DNA of 64,000 bases from Porogramme epimiltina (lineage: Eukaryota > Basidiomycota > Agaricomycetes > Polyporales > Polyporaceae). The notes beneath the pieces are model-generated. The model saw nothing but the letters and a program-made list of their open reading frames with translations. It ran no database searches and was not told the DNA's origin. The stretch spans positions 1-64,000 of the forward strand of contig FTLJ01000908.1 of the NCBI GenBank assembly GCA_900155495.1, in the 5' to 3' direction. Position numbers and translations under genes: made by a program. Positions 21,815 to 30,899 of the stretch are shown piece by piece (the first letter of the stretch is position 1; each line of letters starts with the position of its first letter).

Positions 21815-24275
21815 ATGGCGCGCGCGACTCGCTCTACTGCTGCCACCCACGAACCCATAGACAAGCAACCCGACTCGTCTCCTCAATCTTCCCGTAAAGG
21901 CGCGTCCAAGAAGCGCAAGCGCAACTCAAATGCAGAGAACGACGAAACGCTCCCCGTCAAGCAACCTCGTACTGACGGCAAGACTGAAGGTCCCCCAGGA
22001 CCCGAGGGATATGTGGAAAACAAGGAGACCACCGAGCTCCCGAGTAGCGGTCACGTTCCTATCCTCAGCACGGATGCCGCCAACATCCTGGATGTCCTAG
22101 AAATGTGCGTACAGCGCCTACCGCTTCGGACCTCTTCCCTCATTGCCGTGACAGGGTCGATACGCAAGGCCTTTTGGATCGCGTCTTCCCACTTCCTATC
22201 GGCCATGAAGATGGCTCCCAGTTTGGGTCACACTTGGCCTCAACCTCAACCATGGTCTCCTTGCGCACGCTGCTCAAAACGCCATCGCAATACCCTTTGA
22301 AAGTCCTACAGGTATGTCTTATCTGGCCCGCTTGCAGTTTCCTTCGGTTTATCGAGCACGCCACCCCAGGCTGCAGTCAAACATATATACCCCATTTCCT
22401 CTCATCCCCGTTTTCGACCATCGGAAACAGCGTCGCAACAGCTACGCTTCTGTCAGCTCGCGTCTTCTCTCTTAGATCAAGCCTCCCATAATACAGCCCC
22501 TATTCCCCTCAATGTACCCTCCATCATTGACGACACGGCCACGAACGATGCTGCGGTACCTCCGTCAAGTACTACCACATCCACCGTTGGCGTCAAGCCA
22601 CATAAGTTTGCCCTTGTCCAGCACTTGCCAACTGGGGACTGGTGGACGTCTGCGAGCCCCGGCGTTCCAACAATGGACGGGAGCGGCAAGGAACTCGCAT
22701 CCCTCTACACAGCTAGGGCAGAACGAGTCTCTATCTTCCCTGCTCCGTCCGGTTCCCAACTCGCGCGCAAAGGGACACTCGGCGACTATGTTGTCAAACG
22801 GGTCTCGGGCGTAGTCCCACACAAAGCTCCCACACCGCGCCGAGTCAGCTGCGGTAAGTTCCTCGATTACGGCCCCTACGCAAGCTTCGCTCCGAGCTTC
22901 GATCAAGACGGCGTCGAAGTTGGCCGAATCGGGATGGGCGAGGTCATCTACAACCAGGAAATGAAACGTAGGCTCCGGGCAGCCGTCAAGGGCAAACGAC
23001 GAGCCTTCCTAGCAGAACGGGAGACCTCCACAGAAGATGTTGTGATGGAGGACGGTTTGTCTAGCTCGGACTCCGCCGTTGCTGGCCCTTCAAGCAAGAT
23101 GGCTGAATTGACAAAGGAGCTGGAGTCGCTGCTTCCATCCGAGGAAGTCGATGCAATCAAGGCTTCACTGGGATCGCTAGAAATGGAGCTCGCCGTTGAC
23201 GAGCTTCTGCAGCGGAATGCGAAAGCGCTTCAGCGATTGGAAGAGCTACAACTGCAACGATTGCGTGCGCAGGGTGGCGGTTCGAGTGTGGTGGAGATTG
23301 GTTCGGAGGAGTGGGATGTCGGTGCGTACATATGTTTTATGCTCACCCATCACATTCTCAAACTTTACTTTTCCAGCACAAGGCATTACCGACTCATTGG
23401 TACTACTGGCTTCCCTCAGGCCACGGCCCTCCAACGGAGACCCTGACAGAGCCCCCCTCATCCCCTCCGCTTCGGCATTACGCAAGTTGCAGCGCACTCT
23501 GCCTCTTGAAGCCACGGAAGGATGGTATGGCACCCTCCCGGAGGGTCGTACAGTCGCGTTCCATGACAATACGACCCTCCACATACGTACAACTCCTGTC
23601 GCCGCTGCCAAATCCACCACAGCTCCTGCTACTCCAGCTCCTAAGTCCATAAAAAACCCCTCACCTCACAACTTCCATCCCTTCGCCAGTGGCTACCATC
23701 CCTCTCAGTTCCTCGCTGCATATGGGGCGTACGCTCACGGTCAGACATCCTACTACTCGAGTGCCGGCTACGCCACCTCAGCACCGCAAGCAACACCGCA
23801 GGCGATACCACAGGCAGCACCGCAAACAGCACCGCAAACAGCCCCGCAAGCAGCCACGCAAGCGACACCGCAAGCAACACCTCAAGCAGCTCCCCAAGCA
23901 ACACCACAAGCAACACCACAGTACACCCCCGAGCAATATGCGGCGGTGTATGCATGGTTCCAGAACGCGGGGCGTTCCGTCCAGTCCGCACACGCCGCAG
24001 GTGCTCTCAGCGGTCACTTTGGTGGTACGACCGAGCAGCCCCAACCCCAGCGCGCGGTTGCAAACACGGTGGTGTCCTCTGCCAAGCAACAAGCCGCCGC
24101 GGGTGCATCGAACGGGGCGACAACGGCGGGCGGGCAAGTGCCGACGCTTCCTCCGCACATGCGCAGCGCTGCGGGAGGTGCGGCGACGCCTGCGACGCCC
24201 CCCCCGGCTTCGCCCGCAGCTGCAGTCGCAGGCTTGTACGGAGGGTACTATGGGGGCTACGTAGCCCCAAGATGA
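21815..24275 (+). CDS. Nuclear-looking protein with TPQA repeat, function unknown
   Basis: I do not recognise a named domain. The N-terminus MARATRSTAATHEPIDKQ leads into KGASKKRKRN, a strong nuclear-localisation-like basic cluster. A folded-looking region follows: DTQGLLDRVFPLP, GLNLNHGLLAHAAQNAIAIPFESP, HKFALVQHLPTGDWWTSA, and FLDYGPYASFAPSFDQDGVEVGRIGMGEVIYNQEMKRRLRAAVKGKRRAF. An acidic coiled-coil stretch (SKMAELTKELESLLPSEEVDAIK... LQRLEELQLQRLRAQ) precedes the last intron at about 23322-23381. The 3' exon holds ALRKLQRTLPLEATEGWYGTLPEGRTVAFHDN, an Ala/Pro/Gln/Thr repeat, and a Gly/Tyr tail (LYGGYYGGYVAPR). The basic cluster, coiled coil and low-complexity tail would fit a chromatin or transcription co-regulator subunit, but that is inference. 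About five introns; the joins near 22250 and 22320-22430 are approximate. Confidence 0.72.
23781..23930 (+). repeat. In-frame PQA-type coding repeat
   Basis: Fifteen-odd imperfect 9-12 nt units encode PQAT, PQAA or PQTA (Pro-Gln-Ala/Thr) within the preceding gene. All units stay in frame and the codons vary only slightly (ccgcaa/ccacaa/cctcaa), so it looks like a recent expansion that may vary in length between strains. Confidence 0.85.
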
Positions 24276-25047
24276 GGAGGGGCGCACGCTTTCACCTTGG
24301 CTACTTTATTAGCGTAGTATGAGGAAGCGCACACAGCTTTTAATCCTTTCCTGACGCCTTACTTCGTTCATGTCCGTCGGTGTCTTCTCTTCTGAGTACC
24401 GTAGTAGTCCCGCAGAATGTGCCATATGCCAGCGACAGGTTGTTTTAGTACCGTTTCGATCAGTACGATACAATGCCATTACGCCTCTTCACCGAGGCAT
24501 TCCCATGCACAGTACGCCCGACACATGTACAATAACCAACATAGAACATACGGAGAGATGTCTTCTGCCGTCTAGGCTCTCATTCCCACTCAATCGGGGA
24601 GGAGGAGCTGACTTCCCAGCATAAGGGGGGCCCCGCATAAGCGGCCGCCGCCTGAGTCTGACACGGCAAACCACCCCCTCAACGCCTCGGGCGCGAGCCC
24701 TACCTGAGGGGGAAAGCATCCGATCGCAACCTCGACCGTCGGAGAGCAACGATAGAGAACAGCGAGGACGAGGGAAAGACGTGTGCGGCACTCGGGCCAG
24801 AGCGCGACGGGTATATAAACAATTTTTGGCGCCGCCCGGTGCCGCCCAGATGTCCGGGGTCACGCGACCTGTCTTCCCTTCTACGTCCTATCGACTAGCT
24901 CGCTGTATTCAATATTTGTGTTTCTGGCCAATGCTACAGAGTGGGATTGTGTGCAACACCGAGTGTTGGTAGCATACACTGGAATAACGGACCCGTGTTG
25001 TATACAAGGGATGAAAACAGAGGAGAAGCAAACAAAATCCAATGCCG
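24276..25047. other. Convergent intergenic region with orphan TATA element
   Basis: Lies between two convergent gene ends, so no promoter is expected. It nevertheless holds a good TATA box (gggtatataaac) at about 24809-24820 on the plus strand, with no ORF of note downstream before the TPR gene's 3' end. Confidence 0.5.
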
Positions 25048-27377
25048 TTATGAACGACGTTCGTTGGACGCGTCAGCGTTCTGCCCCAACGTGGCCTTCG
25101 TCACTATTGTTTCCATGTCGATCTGCTCTTTCTCCAAAGCGGTCATCAATCGTCTGCGCATAACCATATCTGCTTCGAGCGCGCCGTTCCAGTGGGATGC
25201 ATTGGCGGAGAACTCCCATATACCCCTCATCAGGGGTATGGACTTCTCCATGAGATCGAGGATGAACATCATGAACCGGGCGCTGGCTGCGACATCGAAC
25301 TGAGCATGCAGCGAGCAGTGCAAGAACCCTATGTCAAGTTTTAATTTTTGGTCTCTGCTGGATGCGATACGACGGCATCGTGATGCGAGAGGGCACTTAC
25401 AAACGTGGTTCTCATCGTCGGGTGGGTATACTAGGGCGGCTTCGAGGTACTCCTCAGCAGCTTGGGCGTAAAGTTGGTCGACTTCATCTGTGAGGCCATT
25501 CGCTTCACGCAGTCTCATGGCTTTGCGATGGAAGCAGAAACCGCGTAAGCTGAGAATTCAGATTCGTGAGATTTCAAATGACTCTCCGGGAAGTTAGGTC
25601 CTTACGCATGAGCTTGACCAAGAGGGTACTTGTGAAAGGCCCACCAGAATCCAAGAGGTTCTGCTGAATCCGGCTCCTCCTGCGCATCCTTCATCTCCTC
25701 TAAAAGTGCATTTGCACCGGCGAGGAGTTCGTCGAGAGGATACTTTGATGTTGATACTGTACTGGTAGAATCATAGGCCTGGGATGCATTATTTCAGCTT
25801 GAGCGCGAGTAAATGTAGACTAGAAACTGGGTAGACTGGCCTTCATGTACATGTCCAAGCGGAGGCAGTTGACGCCACGAATGAACGTATCCGAGAATAT
25901 AGCACCCTTGGTCTCCGCGGGCACATCCTTCCACTCCTTCGATCCCCACAGGAGAACGTCGAGAGCAGAAGTATAAAACTCGAGAGCAGCACCAGCCTCG
26001 CCTTTCAGACCGTCCTCCATGAAAGCACGCAAGATCCACGCCCTAAATATCGATGAGGCGCCGTCGATTTCACTGAGGATGGACGACGGACACTCACCTC
26101 ACGGTTACGGACAATGCTGGACGAACCGAGTTCCAGCCTTCCTCTCTCAGTCTCTTCGGGATCGCTTCAATCACCCCCCTGGCGCCACTATCCTTCCAAG
26201 CCTCAGTCTTAGCCGCTTCGAACAGTACTAAGTATTTGAGAGGTCAGACGGCGAGGGGGAGAGGTATTATAATTTGAGTTGGCCGACCTTGATTTTGATA
26301 CATCTCCAAGAAATTTTGATCGGTTATGTGGAAAATGCGACTGTCAGCGATAATAGCATTAGACAATCCTTCGAGCACCTGTAGGTGCAGTGAGTGCATG
26401 CGCAAGTAGCAGACGTCAGCGCTCACCCCTGTGCTACCGTAATATCCCCTTTGCCCATTGGCACCGGGGGTAAAATGACCTTGTCTCATTCTGTTCATAG
26501 CTTCATCCCAAGACTATTTTAGGTATCAGCGATCTCATCAGGAGAATGGGAAGGGAAATGAGCCCACCATATGTGCATAGTGAATGACCCAAGCCTGTGA
26601 AGGTCGTGCCAAAGTCAGTAACTAACGAGTACATCATTTGAAGTTGCACTCACACTGCTTACTACCACTCGTCGTTGCGAGTAGTCCGGGAGTAGAGCAT
26701 AAGCACGGTTCCACGGGACATTAGACCTATCGTTGGCTTTAACAGTCGTCATTCCCGGGGGGGGCTTCGGGTTCGCCGTGAGGTCCGCCACCTTCGCCTC
26801 TGCGGCAGCGAGTTCGGATGTGTATTGTGCACGCTGCTTTTCTTGTGCAGGCGTTAGATTCTCGTTGGGGAGCGCTGCGACGGCACGCTTCCACGCGTCG
26901 CGAGAAAACTCTGGTCTGTCAAGACTCTATGGAAGAAGGAATCGGGATGCGTCACTATGTGTGCTGTATCTGCCTAACGTTGGTACCACTCACCATCTCC
27001 GCAGCCGCTAGGCGCCCCCATGCCTTTGCATAACTAGGGTCAAGTTCTGTGGCCTGCCAATGAAAGTTTAACGCGCGACGATCTTCATACAATCTATGAA
27101 CGTACCTTGGTAGCGTCCACACACGCGTCGAGATACCTTCGTGATATTCAGAGTTAGTGCGGGGTTGAATACAGTGACTGACACCGAGTGGAAAAGAGTC
27201 TAGACCCCACCTATTTAGGCCGAACGAGCAGGCAGCCCGGTTACAGTACAGGATTGCATTCTGGTTGTCGAGTTTGATCGCCGCGGTGTACTTTTTGTAC
27301 GCGCCAGAGAAGTCATTTTGTACGAAGAGCGCGTTGCCCTCGGCTTTGAGGACCTCTGCCTGAGACGAGCCGGCCAT
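25048..27377 (-). CDS. TPR-repeat protein, function unknown
   Basis: The N-terminus is a classical tetratricopeptide array: MAGSSQAEVLKAEGNALFVQNDFSGAYKKYTAAIKLDNQNAILYCNRAACSFGLNR, then ATELDPSYAKAWGRLAAAEM. This is the arrangement of Hsp70/Hsp90-binding co-chaperones. After the array the protein diverges: an Asp/Pro-rich segment (LTANPKPPPGM), NVPWNRAYALLPDYSQRRVVVSS, AWVIHYAHMTWDEAMNRM, LEGLSNAIIADSRIFHI, VLFEAAKTEAWKDSGARGVIEAIPKRL, AWILRAFMEDGLKGEAGAALEFYTSALDVLLWGSKEWKDVP, and a C-terminal helical part to the stop at 25048. About ten introns, all with short exons; I joined these by eye. It has the appearance of a basidiomycete-specific TPR family. A substrate or partner cannot be named. 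Confidence 0.8.
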
Positions 27378-27910
27378 GATCGTGGTCGAGAGCAAAGAGG
27401 TTGGACCGTCCTCCGCGCACCGCGCCTCGCTGTTGAGTTCATGCACCCCGCACGAGGTGATGCGCCATTGTCCGGGGTCGGCACGAGGAGTTACCAGTCG
27501 GTTCCAGTGGCTCTGCGATCTCCTTTGCTGGTTCGTACAGCGGCCACAACCGGAAACGCCGTGCGACACGTTGCCGATGCATTGTCCCAAGGTTTTAAAT
27601 ACAGCCTGGTCGCGGAAAGCGTGATCGACGCATTGAAAGAAGATTAAAGCGAGTGTAAACTTGCTCAGACTAGTATATACGTAGGAGACTCAAGTTAAAT
27701 GGATTGTATATCCTATGAGTAAAAATGCCAGGACATGGGTAGGACATGGGAGGTCTTCTGTCGGCTTTTGACACTACCGGACTATACACGCACATACGGA
27801 GCAAGAGGATAATGCATGCCTCGCGCATGAAGCATCGCATGCGCACAAGCCTTCCTATGACTCTAGTGGTGTTTAGGCGGGAGCGTCGAGAAGGTTGTCA
27901 CCGGGCCTGA
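27378..27910. other. Intergenic region
   Basis: Promoter of the TPR gene and 3' flank of MGR2, both minus-strand genes. AT-rich near 27640-27720. No gene is supported. Confidence 0.45.
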
Positions 27911-28492
27911 TCACTTTTGCGCCTTCTCGCGTGCCCATTGTAGTCTCATGTTGGTCAGACCCTCTGATCTTGACCTCATCATTGGGTGTGTGAGTTGTAA
28001 ACGGGCTGCTTCTAGGTGTGGCGGGAGCTCTCCATCGTTACGAATGACCTGCGCGAAACCACGTGAGGATACCTAGCCAGCGCGAAAAAATGGTCCCCAT
28101 ACCGAGCCAATTGCGAGGAAGAATGAGAAGGTGGCTGCACTCCCAAGCATGTATTGAGACAGTGTGGGGAGAACCCCACGAGGGCCCGCGCCGCCTCTAC
28201 AAGTATTATGTGTGAGTTATGGTGAATAATGTTAGAGGACCATAACGCGCCTGAGGATGCTGAAGCCGCCAAACAGGAAACCCATCGTAAGACCCACGCC
28301 CGCACCCATCACAGCACCCATCCTAGCCAAACTTCAGTCTCCTCTACGTAATTATATGGAAAATGCAGCCTACTTGACTGAAAAACACGAGGGTCAGCGG
28401 GGAGGCCACGAAGGTGAAGACGGATGCTGCCACGCACGCTTCTGCCACACAGTGGGGCCAGCCTGTCCATGAGGGATTGGTGCGGGGGGCAT
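27911..28492 (-). CDS. MGR2: Mgr2/ROMO1 family mitochondrial inner-membrane protein
   Basis: Mgr2 seals and couples the TIM23 translocase in the mitochondrial inner membrane; the animal homologue is ROMO1. Four exons give about 105 residues. Exon 1 (start 28492) encodes MPPAPIPHGQAGPTVWQK. Exon 2 encodes MGAVMGAGVGLTMGFLFGGFSILR, and exon 3 GGAGPRGVLPTLSQYMLGSAATFSFFLAIGS. Together these are the two glycine-rich helices and the intervening GAGPRG loop of the family. The last exon VIRNDGELPPHL...WAREKAQK ends at 27911 and carries a fungal matrix tail. The exon 2-3 junction only works in frame with a GC donor (CTCAG|GCGCGT) and a TAG acceptor. The alternative GT donor three bases later breaks the frame. 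Start ATG of PEX10 is 233 bp away on the other strand. Confidence 0.85.
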
Positions 28493-28725
28493 CTCACTCC
28501 GAGCCGAAGGGGTGGGGGTAGAATATAGATGTGGAGGGTTGAAGGTGGGGGAACAGCAGCAACCAACGTCTGACGTCGTGGGCGTTACAGAGGACGCGTC
28601 GGGCCTCGGGGCGCTCACACCCCGGCTCTGTTCCTGACGCCAACTCCCGTAGTGGCCCCATCATCACAAACTCGTCGCGGACGCGGCATTCCTTGTTCAT
28701 TCACCACCGGACTCGACGGCTTGTC
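28493..28725. promoter_or_regulatory. Bidirectional promoter MGR2 / PEX10
   Basis: 233 bp between divergent start codons. GC-moderate with a pyrimidine-rich stretch towards PEX10. No TATA box is obvious, as usual for housekeeping genes. A Met-initiated in-frame extension of MGR2 (to 28618) is probably not used. Confidence 0.55.
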
Positions 28726-29955
28726 ATGTCTACTGCACCTCCATCCTTTCCCTTCGCCCAGCAGGCGCAAATAAGTGAGTGGATGCCTACCGCCGTGCCG
28801 GATTGGTGCGGTGCTTAACCCCGCACCGACAGTCCGTTCCAACCAGCGCGACTTGTTTCAGGTTGCGAGTCTACGAGAGGACGTCGAGAATGTCTTTAGG
28901 TCATGGCTGGGTAAGGTCCTCGCTCACGTCCACCTGCCCGTAGCTAAAAGCGCTGTAGGGACGAGGTGGCTCACGCGTTGGGACAAGGAAGTCGACTTCG
29001 CCGCAAGCGTGTTATATTATGGTTTGACACTCGGGCTTGGTGCGCTGCTCGTTCAGTGGTGTTGCTTGTTCGTACTCACGTGTTTGCGACAGGCTCTCAA
29101 ACACTGGGGGAAGAGTACACCGATATTTGGCTCCACTCTTCGCGCACACGACGGCAACCTAACCCTCGTCTCAGAGCCGCACTCATTCTCCTTCCGACAC
29201 TTCCCTCCTACCTATTGTCAAGATTCGGCTCCTCGCTCTCGCAGACATCTCTGACGGGATCCACACTTCGCAAGATTCCAACTGTGCTAGAGGTCGTCTC
29301 AGAGATCAACTTGGCTGTATTCTATCTGCGGGGGACGTATTATAACATCGTTAGGAGGCTACTCGGTGTCAAATATGTGCGTACACAGTACTCTAGAGCC
29401 ATGTCAGTATGTTTAAAATCACGCGTAGATTTCTGCTATTCCAGAAAATCCCAACGCACGACCACCATCATACGCCTTGCTTGGGATATTGCTCGGTGTT
29501 CGCCTCATTCATCGAGCTATTAGTTACCTCCGCTCGCGGGCCAAGTCAGAATCAATAGGGTCGAAGAGTAAGCGGATAGCAGACGGCGACGACGACATAT
29601 ACATTGACGATCGTCGGGTGTCGGCCATGCTGGAGGATGCGAATCAAGAGGAAGCCCCACCAGTACCGGCGGAGGAGGATGAGCGGACAATTCTAGACGT
29701 GTCGAAGATCCCCTCAGCCGTGCGTGCAAGTAGGAATTGTACGCTTTGTTTGGAGGAGCGAACGGCAAGTTGCGCTACAGATTGTGGCCATTTGTTCTGC
29801 TGGAATTGCATCGTGGGTTGGGGGCGAGAGAAGGTGAGGTCGAACCCTCTAATTGTGGCAGTACTCGAGATACTCATGCCCCACCACAGGCCGAGTGCCC
29901 TCTATGTCGACAGTCTTTGAACCTCGCCTCATTGTTACCCGTGTACAACCTATGA
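28726..29955 (+). CDS. PEX10: Peroxin-10, peroxisomal RING E3 ubiquitin ligase
   Basis: PEX10 forms the PEX2-PEX10-PEX12 retrotranslocation channel in the peroxisomal membrane and ubiquitinates the receptor PEX5. N-terminal region: [43 protein letters not shown], then [27 protein letters not shown], typical of the Pex2/12 N-terminal membrane domain. Membrane-associated segments continue to [14 protein letters not shown]. The C-terminal RING finger (about 29740-29920) has the C3HC4 pattern [26 protein letters not shown] and ECPLCRQ; the last intron (29833-29889) separates REK from AECPLC. The protein ends [13 protein letters not shown], a strongly conserved PEX10 terminus. About six introns. 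Start Met at 28726 is the first in frame and gives a standard N-terminus. Confidence 0.93.
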
Positions 29956-30112
29956 TCATCCCTATGGATACGTTTGCATTCGCGTGTCTCGTCCAAGGGC
30001 AACCCATGAATGGCGATCGATAGCGTGGAGTCGGAGTAATATCACAGCAAGAACGTACAACATGTGCGCAAGAGGCCCACACTTTTACAGAAGGCGGAAA
30101 CGACCCTAAAGC

Positions 30113-30704
30113 TCAGACCACTTGCTGGATGAGCGTGATGTTGTCACCTTTCAACAAGATGCGGCCTATAGGGACTGGGGTGAGTGCATGGACGGCTGAA
30201 GACGTGCGCGCCACGTACCTAGTTCTCGTCTGGGCTGCGCATCCTTCACGAAAACCTCCGCCGCATCGTCCATCACAATGTTCATGAATTCATCGAATCC
30301 CTGAGGAAATTAGGGTCAGCGTCGAGACGAAGAGCATAGTAGCGGAGGACAAGAAGAGATCAAGAGGGTGTAGAACACTCATCGCGCGTGGTATGGTGTG
30401 TGCAATGAAGAAACGGTCGCCTTCGTGCATACTGAAGTTCAACGCGGAGTGTGGGTAGTTGTGTTTGAACACGCACAATGATAGTCCCTTCGATGCGCAT
30501 CTCGATGTTGTCGTACAGCCAGATCACGACTTTTGTCCTCTAGTGCACGTAGTTAGTAGAGTATGGGAACACATACTATGATCTTACCTGCTGTAGGTTC
30601 TTGAAGATGACATTCTAGAGCGAACTATTAGACTGGATAAATGTTAGAGGTGTGTAAGAACTTACGATGGGCTGAACCATCACCCTCTGCTGGCGATTCG
30701 ACAT
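30113..30704 (-). CDS. SME1: Small nuclear ribonucleoprotein E (Sm protein E)
   Basis: SmE is one of the seven Sm proteins forming the heteroheptameric ring on U1, U2, U4 and U5 snRNAs. The five-exon gene encodes about 88 residues. MSNRQQRVMVQPI (exon 1), NVIFKNLQQ (a 27-nt second exon), RTKVVIWLYDNIEMRIEGTII with the Sm1 fold, GFDEFMNIVMDDAAEVFVKDAQPRREL (Sm1 end and linker), and GRILLKGDNITLIQQV, the Sm2 motif. The Sm1 signature residues (Asp, Asn, Gly) and Sm2 Ile-Leu-Leu-Lys-Gly-Asp-Asn are all present, so it is probably functional. Length equals the family norm. All introns are short GT-AG. It is transcribed away from the dynein gene, with 195 bp between start codons. Confidence 0.95.
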
Positions 30705-30899
30705 GATGGGCGAGACTCGTGAGGTTGAGAGTGAAGAAAGGTTGGAGGGGGTATGGGGAGGTAGAGAAGGTGTTCAGACAAGGAGGACGAGTTTGGCGCG
30801 CTCGAGGACAGAGGGCGGCTCGGAAGTTGCCGACAGCGTTCTGGCGACGCGTCGCGTCCAGTTGCTGGGTCTGTCACCTCCAACCAGAGTGTCAACAAC
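30705..30899. promoter_or_regulatory. Divergent promoter SmE / dynein motor gene
   Basis: 195 bp between the SmE ATG and the most likely dynein ATG. It contains no coding sequence for a dynein tail, which is decisive for calling the dynein gene short. A purine-rich stretch lies near the SmE start (plus strand). Confidence 0.55.
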
